Assembly (NCBI GenBank): GCA_905215655.1
Contig: CAJMQT010000062.1
Location: 1 to 12,298, forward strand
Source of the DNA: an uncultured bacterium
GTDB taxonomy: Bacteria; Bacteroidota; Bacteroidia; Bacteroidales; Bacteroidaceae
Length of the DNA stretch: 12,298 nucleotides
Direction of reading: 5' to 3'
Shown here: positions 6,001 through 12,266 of the stretch, one piece after another
How the letters are laid out: every line of letters starts with the position of its first letter
How positions within the stretch are numbered: the first letter of the stretch is position 1
Translations under genes and position numbers: made by a program
Notes under the pieces: model-generated
The model's database searches: none
The model's input: the letters and a program-made list of their open reading frames with translations, nothing else
What the model was told of the DNA's origin: nothing

Positions 6001-7481
6001 GGAGGTTTCAGTGCCGAGCCAACAGTAACGGTGTTCGACGTTGTGGCGTCGCCCATGTGAGAGCCATTGATGGCAGAAACCTTATAATAACACAATCCCA
6101 GCTCCTCGGCGTCGTAAGTCTCGCTGAACTCGGTGCCTGTGTGAGCGTCGGCAATGACAACGCTGCCCGGCATGCGCACTATTTGATATTTCAAACCGGT
6201 TGCGTTCATATATCCGCCGTTGACCGTTCCCGTCGGTGCTGTCCAACTGAGAGTGTTCAGCTTGTCTGTGCGTGTGAGAGTGACGCTGCCCGGAGCGAGC
6301 GGAACGTCGTAACCGATGTATTGCGACAGTTCGGTGGCGGGACTGTTGCCAATGCCGTTAGAGAGCACAACCTTTACGGTGTATTTACCGTCAGCGGCAA
6401 TCGTTACCGCCTGATTTACATGGCTGCCTGCCGTCGCGCTGCCCGTTGCGAGCACCGTTTCGCCGGCATAGATGGTGTAATTGATGTCGCCACTAAGAGC
6501 GGCGCCGCTGTAAGTGGTCGACGGCATGTCAAACGATACCGTGCCGCTGAGCTGACCGTCGGCGAACGACAAGCTCAATGCCTTTGCTGCCGAAGGTGCT
6601 CCGTCTGCCGCTTCGGGCTGCGGAACATAAGCTCCCACCACCTGGTCGCCATTTGGTAGAGCGCCAATCTTTGTTGCCGCACCGGTAAGCAGGTTGACGG
6701 TATAAAGGTTAGCCGCTTCGTCTTCTTCGTTGGCAAACCAGTAGAATGTGCCCGTCGCTGTGTCGATGACGGCAGACTGATGATATTTTGGGCGCACGCC
6801 GGTATCTCCGATTTTTGTCAGAGAGCCGTCTTTCTTGTCTATCTTGACAAGCATGCCGCCGTTGTTGCCGGTGGCTGATGTGCTTGCCGTGATGCCATAC
6901 AACGTGCCGTCGGCGGCGCACGCCATGACGCGTAACGGCGCTTGCAGGTCGGCAATGTTATCTTTGGTCATCGCTTCAAGGTTCCATGTTGAGAGCTTGT
7001 AGCTCAGTTCCTTGGTGTCGTTGTTGTAATGGAACGTGCAGCAGTAGACAGTCCCGTCAGAAGGGTCTGTTGCCGCCGACATTGCCGCATGGTGATAAGC
7101 CACGTCGGTGTCGTAAGTCACGTTCTTCTGACTCTCAGCCTCGCCCGTGGCAAGGTTGTAGCAATAATAGCGAGACTTTGACACGTAACCATAGTCAACG
7201 GCGTAATCATAAACATACAGCTTACCGTCTTTCACAATGGCACCGCCTTCGGCGCTTATGGCACGTATAAGTTGTAAAGCTTTACGCTGAATGGGGTTGG
7301 TCACGGTGTACGAGTAATGACCGAACGTCTCGACATTCTTGTCATTGTCGTAAATCATGATACCGCATAAACGCGTGTTTTCCAACGATGGTGCCTTGGC
7401 GCGCTGCCGCAAACCGTCAGCCGCAACCGCCGATGTCCATCCGCAGAAAACGAGAAGCAGAAATGTAAATAAACGTCTCAT
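3087..7481 (-). CDS. Large secreted multidomain FnIII / choice-of-anchor-J protein with T9SS-type sorting domain
   Basis: This is a 1464-residue protein. I chose ATG 7481-7479 because it starts a clear signal peptide (MRRLFTFLLLVFCGWTSAVA, about 1-21); the frame stays open upstream to 7553 without a plausible secretion start. Domains in order: propeller-like repeats about 30-290 (KIDKKDGSLTKIGDTG, NLLTGAATKIGALP); FnIII-like about 290-391 and 393-488; choice-of-anchor-J-like about 494-640 (DDWLILPPL, FFYIDNIEV); FnIII-like 645-743 and 747-844; a second anchor-J-like module 848-998 (YCYIDDINIDG); a CARDB-like domain 1003-1108; a third anchor-J-like module about 1140-1330 (NDDWLISPVL, MLCIDNIEY) inserted into an FnIII domain that resumes at about 1343-1392; and a C-terminal sorting domain about 1396-1464 ending MKVVIK. 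No catalytic motif was recognised, so a surface adhesin or carbohydrate- or protein-binding role is inferred. It ends at a strong terminator. Its promoter in the upstream 151-nt gap is not obvious. Confidence 0.9.
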   Translation of the reverse strand: MRRLFTFLLLVFCGWTSAVAADGLRQRAKAPSLENTRLCGIMIYDNDKNVETFGHYSYTVTNPIQRKALQLIRAISAEGGAIVKDGKLYVYDYAVDYGYVSKSRYYCYNLATGEAESQKNVTYDTDVAYHHAAMSAATDPSDGTVYCCTFHYNNDTKELSYKLSTWNLEAMTKDNIADLQAPLRVMACAADGTLYGITASTSATGNNGGMLVKIDKKDGSLTKIGDTGVRPKYHQSAVIDTATGTFYWFANEEDEAANLYTVNLLTGAATKIGALPNGDQVVGAYVPQPEAADGAPSAAKALSLSFADGQLSGTVSFDMPSTTYSGAALSGDINYTIYAGETVLATGSATAGSHVNQAVTIAADGKYTVKVVLSNGIGNSPATELSQYIGYDVPLAPGSVTLTRTDKLNTLSWTAPTGTVNGGYMNATGLKYQIVRMPGSVVIADAHTGTEFSETYDAEELGLCYYKVSAINGSHMGDATTSNTVTVGSALKPPYSQDFTEETSTGLYTIVDANADSKTWAYYRGAVRYSTSYAKAADDWLILPPLKLEAGSSYNLSYKVYGGNARYTNKLTVMTGNDATVAAMNTTVKEETAYSNTSSTATVETVTLKPDADGIYYIGFHLTSDASQGFFYIDNIEVSAGISTEVPAAVTNLTVEPGAEGALKADISFVSPAQTAGGNKLEDLTTIEILRNGTVVKTITPTSAEAKTYTYTDEPTTSGTYTYAVQCVNSKGTGEAAEIKAYVGIDMPEAPATVELAQQTDGKALLTWSAVASIGPDGGYVDPAAVTYNIYDAMGLSVVKGLNALQYVPDVDMTGAQKELKYSVEAVNATGKSATKTASNTILAGKSYAVPYTEGFASAAITNGPWINETLSGKSYDSKWSPRTDQDYNGDGGSADFQGFSVGAISRYAGPKVDISSVEHPYLTFQSLMPTGGVKITVSVSLNDGKWQQVAELENTTVWTRQSVDLSAYRSANLRVAFTGECTKGYNYCYIDDINIDGVTKNEVALTDIEGPAFVNAGADATYTVGLLNSGATDAGKITVNLADTDDNIIATAELDNLTAQQTGSVNVTANFNASHAGKTLTLHAVIKATTDTDMDNNRSQDITTRIMDNAYAVPTNLTAKGNTSAVALEWTTPEVNTANAVNVVETFENYEPFGVTGFGKWTVADQDKAATYVFGETSSYPNAGKPQAFTVFDTKSTYFSTLNLETLFGMDRTHGNKLAVCWASAPADTPDGHNDDWLISPVLAAGGGKVTFAARSYSDKYTLESFEVYTSTTGNAVTDFTNKIGSETGVSAAGWTDFEYTVPADAKYFAIRCVTANGFMLCIDNIEYKPEPTPAEGLTLAGYNIYRNGELLGQSTMPTYTDVDPLAGLATYNVSAVYNLGESQLSAPATIDTTSGIGSINGGLTVNTNGGLSINGTNGASVSVYTASGALVISHKGDIDRLPLSQRMYIIKIGSNNMKVVIK

Positions 7482-7632
7482 AGTTATGTAATTAATAATT
7501 AATAATAAAAATAAAACAGCCCGCTCCCAACTGATTTCGCCGCGTAGCCGCAATTCTTCATTGAATTAACGCCGGATTTCATTGACTTCGTCGATTTTCG
7601 ACTGCACCTCGGGATAATTCAAACAAACTTGA
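7482..7632. other. Gap between rdgB and the large secreted-protein gene
   Basis: No gene or consensus -7 box (TAnnTTTG) is seen on the minus strand here. The gap contains a small perfect hairpin at 7590-7602 (GTCGA, loop TTT, TCGAC) and, next to the start codon, two tandem 7-bp units ATTAATA at 7491-7497 and 7498-7504 within an A/T-rich stretch. With no recognisable terminator or promoter, either read-through from rdgB or a non-consensus promoter could express the large gene. Confidence 0.5.
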
Positions 7633-7638
7633 TTATCC
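7612..7638 (-). other. Hairpin spanning the rdgB stop codon
   Basis: On the minus strand GGATAATCAA (7638-7629) pairs with TTGAATTATCC (7622-7612), with one bulged base and a 6-nt loop. The TAA stop of rdgB (7635-7633) lies in the 5' arm. No U-tract follows, so it is not a standard intrinsic terminator. It could protect the mRNA 3' end or attenuate read-through into the gene below. Structure seen; function inferred. Confidence 0.4.
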
Positions 7639-8256
7639 TCTCGGTTTGCACAATAAAAATTCCGCGAGCTTTTCTACTGCCTTGGCGCGGTGGGAGATGC
7701 GGTTTTTAATCTCGTTGCCTAATTCGGCGAATGTCTGCGAGTAACCCTCGGGCACGAATATCGGGTCATATCCGAAGCCTTCGCCGCCTCTTCTTTCCCT
7801 GATTATGCTGCCGTTGACTATGCCCTCAAAGAGTTTTGTCGTCTGGTTGTTGCCGTCGCCGCCTTTTATTATCAGAGCTATTGCCGTGCGGAAGCGCGCC
7901 TTGCGGTTGTCGTTGTCACCTAATTTGTCGAGCAGTTTTGTCATGTTGGCCTCGCTGTCGTGCCCTTCGCCGCCGGCGTAACGTGCCGAGTAGACGCCCG
8001 GCTCGCCTCCGAGGGCGTCCACTTCGAGACCTGTGTCGTCGGCAAAGCAGCTCATTCCGTACTTGTCATAAATATATTTCGCCTTCTGCATGGCGTTCCC
8101 TTCGAGCGTCGCGGCAGTCTCGGGTATGTCGTCGTGGCAGCCGATGTCGCCGAGCGAGAGTATTTCTATCTTGTTGCCGAAGATTTCTCTTATCTCTTCA
8201 AGCTTATGTTTGTTGTTGGTGGCGAAGACTATTTTTGATTTGTTGTCCATGATCAT
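7633..8256 (-). CDS. rdgB: RdgB/HAM1 family non-canonical purine NTP pyrophosphatase
   Basis: This 207-residue protein has the family's normal length and carries its motifs throughout. FATNNKHK at 11-18 is the substrate-binding entry motif, and ETAATLEGNAMQKA at 46-59 follows. ADDTGLEVDALGGEPGVYSA at 72-91 includes the catalytic/metal acidic residues of ADDTGLEV. FGYDPIF is at 161-167 and NRISHRAKA at 185-193. The family hydrolyses dITP, ITP, XTP and dXTP to the monophosphate and pyrophosphate in the cytosol, keeping deaminated purines out of DNA and RNA. The start is ambiguous: ATG at 8256 leaves 2 nt after the yitT-like stop, and ATG at 8250 (MDNKSKIV) leaves 8 nt and is closer to the usual N-terminus. 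Both imply tight coupling to the membrane-protein gene upstream. Its stop codon lies inside a hairpin. Confidence 0.96.
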   Translation of the reverse strand: MIMDNKSKIVFATNNKHKLEEIREIFGNKIEILSLGDIGCHDDIPETAATLEGNAMQKAKYIYDKYGMSCFADDTGLEVDALGGEPGVYSARYAGGEGHDSEANMTKLLDKLGDNDNRKARFRTAIALIIKGGDGNNQTTKLFEGIVNGSIIRERRGGEGFGYDPIFVPEGYSQTFAELGNEIKNRISHRAKAVEKLAEFLLCKPRG

Positions 8257-8269
8257 TCTTAATTCTTAA
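8256..8269. repeat. Two 7-bp tandem units at the yitT-rdgB junction
   Basis: TTCTTAA occurs at 8256-8262 and 8263-8269; on the coding strand this reads TTAAGAA twice. The repeat encodes the last residues and stop of the YitT-like protein and runs into the rdgB start at 8256. It may also provide the A-rich start context used in Bacteroidetes. Confidence 0.6.
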
Positions 8270-9185
8270 CTTGTTTTTCCACTTTTACTTTTATCGCGTC
8301 AAATCCCTCGCCGTAGACGCCGATTACGGAGCTTTGGCTGACGAAGGCGTTGGGGTCGATACTCTTTATCAGGCGGAATATTATCACGCTTTCGCGCTTC
8401 TTGGCAAGCAGACAGATCACTTTCATCTCGTTGCCGGTGTACCAGCCGTGCCCGTCGAGTATTGTCATGCTGTGATCTGTCTTGTCGCTTATCGCCTGTG
8501 CTATCTCTTTATGGTGTTTTGAGAAGATGAGGAACTGCACCGACTGTCGCATCAGGCTCATCACGTAGTCGAGCATAAGACATTCCACCACCATGGTACA
8601 CAGACCGAACACCACCTTTTGCAGGCGTTGGTCTATCGTGCCGAACGTGGGGATGAAGACGCTGCTGCTTATTATCACAAGGTCGACCATGATGAGCACT
8701 TTGCCAAGAGATATGTCGTGGTGCTTGTTCACCACCGCCGCCACGATGTCGGTGCCGCCCGTCGAGCCGTTGTTCAGGAAGACCATGGCGAGCGCCGTGC
8801 CCGTAAGCATACATCCGATGACGAGCGACATGAAGTCGTTGCCCTCGCCCATAAGCTTGTAGAACGTGCCGTCGGGCTGTATCACTATATCCTGCGCCAT
8901 CTCGATGAACAGCGTCAGGGCGAACGTGGCGTAGATGGTCTTCATCAGGAATTTCAGTCCCAATTCTTTCAGCGCCGCCACGATGAGCACGGCGTTGATG
9001 ATGAAGAAGGTGTATTGCACGGGAAATCCGGTGGCGTAGAATACTATCGCTCCGATACCTGTGATGCCGCCCGTCACTATTTGATACGGCAGTAAGAAGA
9101 CGGTGAAACCGAAGGTGTAAAGTAACAGTCCCAAGGTGATGAACAGGTAGTCTTTTACCTCGTTCACAAGTGTTTTTCTTTCCAT
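8259..9185 (-). CDS. YitT family membrane protein (DUF161-type membrane region plus DUF2179)
   Basis: This is a 308-residue integral membrane protein. Hydrophobic segments lie at about 13-33, 36-51, 55-72, 82-98, 117-137, 160-180 and 190-210. Signature glycine motifs of the YitT membrane family are present: GGITGIG at 39-45 and GSTGGTDIVA at 140-149, which look like two copies of one half-unit. The C-terminal portion from about 219 (hydrophilic, GWYTGNEMKVICLLAKKRE, then DPNAFVSQSSVIGVYGEGFD) matches the cytoplasmic DUF2179 domain usually attached to this family. The family is widespread in bacteria, and I know no firm transport substrate, so no gene symbol is given. The gene lies 96 nt after leuS across a palindromic octamer array and is followed by rdgB with almost no gap, so a leuS-yitT-rdgB transcription unit is plausible. 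Start chosen at the only ATG before the first membrane segment. Confidence 0.93.
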   Translation of the reverse strand: MERKTLVNEVKDYLFITLGLLLYTFGFTVFLLPYQIVTGGITGIGAIVFYATGFPVQYTFFIINAVLIVAALKELGLKFLMKTIYATFALTLFIEMAQDIVIQPDGTFYKLMGEGNDFMSLVIGCMLTGTALAMVFLNNGSTGGTDIVAAVVNKHHDISLGKVLIMVDLVIISSSVFIPTFGTIDQRLQKVVFGLCTMVVECLMLDYVMSLMRQSVQFLIFSKHHKEIAQAISDKTDHSMTILDGHGWYTGNEMKVICLLAKKRESVIIFRLIKSIDPNAFVSQSSVIGVYGEGFDAIKVKVEKQVKN

Positions 9186-9200
9186 GGATATTATTTTTTT

Positions 9201-9276
9201 GGTTGACGAGTTGCGGTAAACAAGTAAACGAGCTGATTAACCTGTCAACTCGTTTACTTGTCAACCAAGAAGTCAA
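9201..9276. repeat. Palindromic array of degenerate 8-bp units between leuS and the yitT-like gene
   Basis: The plus strand divides mostly into octamers of the form TWRACRAG: TTGACGAG at 9203, a 6-nt unit at 9211, TAAACAAG at 9217 and TAAACGAG at 9225. Inverted units of the form CTYGTYWA follow: CTGATTAA at 9233, CCTGTCAA at 9241, CTCGTTTA at 9249 and CTTGTCAA at 9257. As a result 9220-9232 and 9249-9261 form a perfect 13-bp inverted repeat with a 16-nt loop. The outer GTTGAC/GTCAAC pair (9202-9207 and 9260-9265) adds a competing fold. No U-tract follows on either strand, so it is not a standard terminator. It fills almost the whole leuS-yitT gap. Confidence 0.75.
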
Positions 9277-9281
9277 CTTCT

Positions 9282-12104
9282 TTATTTCACGACGATGTTG
9301 ACCATCCTCTTCGGCACGATGATGACCTTTACGATCTGCTTGCCGTCGATGTAGCGCGGCGTGCGCTCGTCGGCGAGGACGGCTGTCTCTATCGACTTGT
9401 TGTCGGCGTCGGCTGCAAACTGCATCTCGAAGCGGCGCTTGCCGTTGAAGGCGATACCCATCTGTACGGTGCTCTCAACGAGGTATTTCTCGTCGTAGAC
9501 AGGCCACACGGCGTCGCATACGCTGCCTTCGTTGCCCAGTCGGTGCCACAGCTCTTCGGCGATATGCGGCGCGAAGGGGGCAATCAGTATGACAAGGTCG
9601 GCAAGCAGGCTCTTGTTTGTGCATTTGAGCTGTTGCAGCTCGCCGACGCAAATCATGAATGCTGATATTGACGTGTTGTAGCTGAAATGCTCGATGTCCT
9701 GAGTCACCTTCTTTATCAGTTTGTGAACCGATTTGAGTTCTTCGGCTGTCGGAGCCTTTTCGGGCTGCGGGTTTTCCGGGCTCTCCAAGAAGTTATAGAG
9801 CGCCCAGAATTTCTTCAAGAAGCGGTGGCAGCCGTCTATGCCGTTGGTGTCCCACGGCTTGCTCTGCTCCACCGGTCCGAGGAACATCTCGTAAAGGCGC
9901 AGCGTATCGGCGCCGTAGCGCTCTACGATCATGTCGGGATTGACGACGTTGAACATTGATTTTGACATCTTCTCGACAGCCCATCCGCAGATGTACTTGC
10001 CCTCTTCGAGGATGAACTCGGCGTCGTTGTATTCCGGTCGCCAAGCCTTGAACGCCTCAACGTCGAGCACGTCGCCGCTGACGATGTTCACGTCGACGTG
10101 TATCGGTGTGACGTCGTATTGGTCTTTGAGGTTCAGCGATACGAAGGTGTTGGTGTCTTTGATGCGGTAGACGAAGTTGCTGCGACCTTGTATCATGCCT
10201 TGGTTGACGAGTTTCTTGAACGGTTCTTCAACCGACGATATGCCGAGGTCGAACAGGAACTTGTTCCAGAAACGCGAGTAGATAAGGTGACCCGTGGCAT
10301 GCTCCGTTCCGCCCACGTACAGGTCGACGTTCTGCCAGTAGCGGTCGGCGTCTTCCGATACGAGCGCCTCGGTGTTGTGCGGATCCATGTAGCGCAGATA
10401 GTAAGCCGACGAGCCGGCGAAGCCGGGCATGGTGTTAAGCTCCAAGGGGAACACCTTGACGTTGTCAATCCTGTCGTTGTCTACGATAGCCTGCGCCTCT
10501 GTGTCCCACGCCCATGTCTTGGCGTGTCCAAGCGGCGGCTCGCCCGTTGCCGTGGGCTTGTAGTCGCTGATTTCGGGCAGCTCCAGCGGCAGCTTGTCTT
10601 CGGGTATCATGTAGGGCATTCCGTCCTTGTAATATACGGGGAACGGCTCGCCCCAGTATCTCTGGCGTGAGAAGATGGCGTCGCGCAGACGGTAGTTCAC
10701 CTTCACGCGGCCGAGGTTGTGCTCGCTGACGTATTTCTTTGTTGCCGCTATCGCCTCTTTGACGGTCAGTCCGTTGAGCGAGAACAGTTCGCTCTCCGAG
10801 TTGCAGACGATACCCTCTTTGGCGTCGTAGCTCTCTTGGCTGACGTCGGCGCCCTCGATAAGCGGAATGATTGGCAGGTCGAAGTGCTTTGCAAAGGCGT
10901 AGTCGCGCGAGTCGTGCGCCGGCACCGCCATGATTGCTCCCGTGCCGTAGCCTGCCAGCACGTAGTCAGACACCCAGATAGGTATCTCCTTGCCCGTCAG
11001 CGGATTGACGGCGTAGCTGCCCGTGAAGACACCGCTCACGCGGCGGTCGGATATGCGTTCGCGCTCGGTGCGCTTCTTTGTTGCTTCGAGATATGCCTCC
11101 ACGTCGGCTTTCTGCGCGTCGGTGGTTACCTGTGCCACGTATTCGCTTTCAGGTGCGAGCACCATGAATGTGACGCCGAACATCGTGTCGGCGCGGGTGG
11201 TGAAGATGGTGAACTCGTTGTCCTGTCCGGCTATCTTGAACTGCACCTCCGTACCTTCCGAGCGTCCTATCCAGTTTTTCTGCGTCTCTTTCAGCGACTC
11301 TGTCCAGTCTATCGTGTCCAGACCGTCGAGCAGCCGCTGTGCGTAAGCGCTGACACGCAGGCACCATTGGCGCATCTTCTTCTGTACAACGGGGTATCCG
11401 CCGCGCTCCGATACGCCGTCCACCACCTCGTCGTTGGCAAGCACGGTGCCTAATTCGGGACACCAGTTTACCATTGTCTCGCCGAGGTAGGCGATGCGGT
11501 AGTTCATCAGCACCTCCTGCCGGCGTTTCTCGTCCATGGCGTTCCACTCGTCGGCGGTGAAGCTCATCTCTTCCGAGCATGCCGCGTCAATGCCCTCTGT
11601 GCCCTGCTTGCCGAAGTGCTCCACGAGTTTTTCTATCGGCATTGCCTTGGCGCAGGTGTAGCAGTAGAACGAGTTGAACATCTTCTGGAATGCCCATTGC
11701 GTCCATTTGTAATATACAGGGTCGCAGGTTCTTACCTCACGGTCCCAGTCGAACGAGAAGCCGATCTTGTCCAGCTGCTCGCGATAGCGGTTGATGTTTG
11801 CCGCCGTGGTGATAGCCGGGTGCTGTCCCGTCTGTATGGCGTACTGCTCTGCCGGCAGTCCGTAGGCGTCGTAGCCCATAGGGTTGAGCACGTTGAAGCC
11901 CTGCAAGCGCTTGTAGCGTGCGTAGATATCGCTGGCTATGTAGCCCAACGGGTGTCCTACGTGCAGACCTGCTCCCGATGGATAGGGGAACATGTTGAGC
12001 ACATAAAACTTCTTCTTGTCTTTGTCTTCTTCAACCTTGTAGGTCTTCATCTCGACCCACCGTTTCTGCCATCTTTTCTCGATTTCCGTGAAGTTGTATT
12101 CCAT
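9282..12104 (-). CDS. leuS: Leucyl-tRNA synthetase
   Basis: This 940-residue class I aminoacyl-tRNA synthetase attaches leucine to tRNA-Leu in the cytosol. The HIGH motif is HVGH at 48-51 after YPSGAGL, and the KMSKS motif is at 712-716 (EKMSKSMFNVVNPD). The CP1 editing domain lies at about 278-480: threonine-rich FTTRADTMFG at 301-310 and GTGAIMAVPAHDSRDYAF at 387-404, where Asp398 is the conserved editing aspartate. RQRYWGEPFP follows at 480-489, the leucine-site region NTMPGFAGSSAYYLRYMDP at 557-575, and DLYVGGTEHATGHLIYSRFW at 594-613. Two stretches look longer than in E. coli LeuRS: about 160-205, and the region about 640-710 before KMSKS. The C-terminus carries the anticodon-binding fold and a final LeuRS C-terminal domain. 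A CxxC pair is at 148-151. It has its own strong promoter and a roughly 125-nt leader. The start is supported by MEYNFTEIEKRWQKRW, the typical N-terminus. Confidence 0.98.
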   Translation of the reverse strand: MEYNFTEIEKRWQKRWVEMKTYKVEEDKDKKKFYVLNMFPYPSGAGLHVGHPLGYIASDIYARYKRLQGFNVLNPMGYDAYGLPAEQYAIQTGQHPAITTAANINRYREQLDKIGFSFDWDREVRTCDPVYYKWTQWAFQKMFNSFYCYTCAKAMPIEKLVEHFGKQGTEGIDAACSEEMSFTADEWNAMDEKRRQEVLMNYRIAYLGETMVNWCPELGTVLANDEVVDGVSERGGYPVVQKKMRQWCLRVSAYAQRLLDGLDTIDWTESLKETQKNWIGRSEGTEVQFKIAGQDNEFTIFTTRADTMFGVTFMVLAPESEYVAQVTTDAQKADVEAYLEATKKRTERERISDRRVSGVFTGSYAVNPLTGKEIPIWVSDYVLAGYGTGAIMAVPAHDSRDYAFAKHFDLPIIPLIEGADVSQESYDAKEGIVCNSESELFSLNGLTVKEAIAATKKYVSEHNLGRVKVNYRLRDAIFSRQRYWGEPFPVYYKDGMPYMIPEDKLPLELPEISDYKPTATGEPPLGHAKTWAWDTEAQAIVDNDRIDNVKVFPLELNTMPGFAGSSAYYLRYMDPHNTEALVSEDADRYWQNVDLYVGGTEHATGHLIYSRFWNKFLFDLGISSVEEPFKKLVNQGMIQGRSNFVYRIKDTNTFVSLNLKDQYDVTPIHVDVNIVSGDVLDVEAFKAWRPEYNDAEFILEEGKYICGWAVEKMSKSMFNVVNPDMIVERYGADTLRLYEMFLGPVEQSKPWDTNGIDGCHRFLKKFWALYNFLESPENPQPEKAPTAEELKSVHKLIKKVTQDIEHFSYNTSISAFMICVGELQQLKCTNKSLLADLVILIAPFAPHIAEELWHRLGNEGSVCDAVWPVYDEKYLVESTVQMGIAFNGKRRFEMQFAADADNKSIETAVLADERTPRYIDGKQIVKVIIVPKRMVNIVVK

Positions 12105-12123
12105 TGTTTTATAATTTTTTTTG

Positions 12124-12162
12124 AAGTAAGAAGTACAGAAGTTTAGAAGTGCAGGAGTACAG
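12124..12162. repeat. Tandem array of degenerate 8-bp units in the leuS leader
   Basis: The plus strand reads AAGTAAG (7 nt, 12124), AAGTACAG (12131), AAGTTTAG (12139), AAGTGCAG (12147) and GAGTACAG (12155). The consensus is RAGTNNAG with an exact 8-bp period across four full units. The array is inside the predicted 5' untranslated leader of leuS, about 20 nt from its start codon. No coding frame explains it. Confidence 0.8.
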
Positions 12163-12213
12163 ACAAATGCTTTGTTGTAAATCTGCCATCAACTTACCGT
12201 CTCGACAATACAT

Positions 12214-12226
12214 ATTATTTAATAAT
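12214..12226. other. Short AT inverted repeat just inside the leuS transcript
   Basis: ATTATT (12214-12219), a single T and AATAAT (12221-12226) form a perfect 6-bp inverted repeat close to the predicted transcription start. It is wholly A/T, so stability is low, and it may be no more than base composition. Confidence 0.25.
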
Positions 12227-12234
12227 AATGTGTG

Positions 12235-12266
12235 CAAAGATAGTGAAAGGTGAGAGAAATACAAAA
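12235..12266 (-). promoter_or_regulatory. Bacteroidetes-type (sigma-ABfr) promoter for leuS
   Basis: On the minus strand TATCTTTG (12242-12235) is an exact match to the Bacteroidetes -7 element TAnnTTTG, followed by C. Upstream is TTTTG (12266-12262) as the -33 element, with a 19-nt spacer, the normal spacing. Transcription should start near 12228-12231, giving a leader of about 125 nt before the leuS ATG at 12104. This is the clearest promoter in the window and strongly supports a Bacteroidetes host. Confidence 0.85.

Noticed and set aside
7482..7553. Upstream extension of the large secreted protein by 24 residues
   Set aside because: The frame is open, but the internal Met at 7481 starts a textbook signal peptide. 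The extension would bury it behind a second hydrophobic run translated from the AT-rich leader.
9220..9261. The 13-bp inverted repeat as a leuS terminator
   Set aside because: No U-tract follows on the minus strand (it is followed by ACCGC and later by A residues), and the stem is explained by inverted octamers.
9201..9276. CRISPR array
   Set aside because: The units are 8 bp, degenerate and without spacers, and there are no cas genes.
12105..12234. T-box riboswitch in the leuS leader
   Set aside because: The leader is too short, there is no T-box-like conserved sequence or terminator/antiterminator pair, and T-boxes are characteristic of Gram-positive bacteria.
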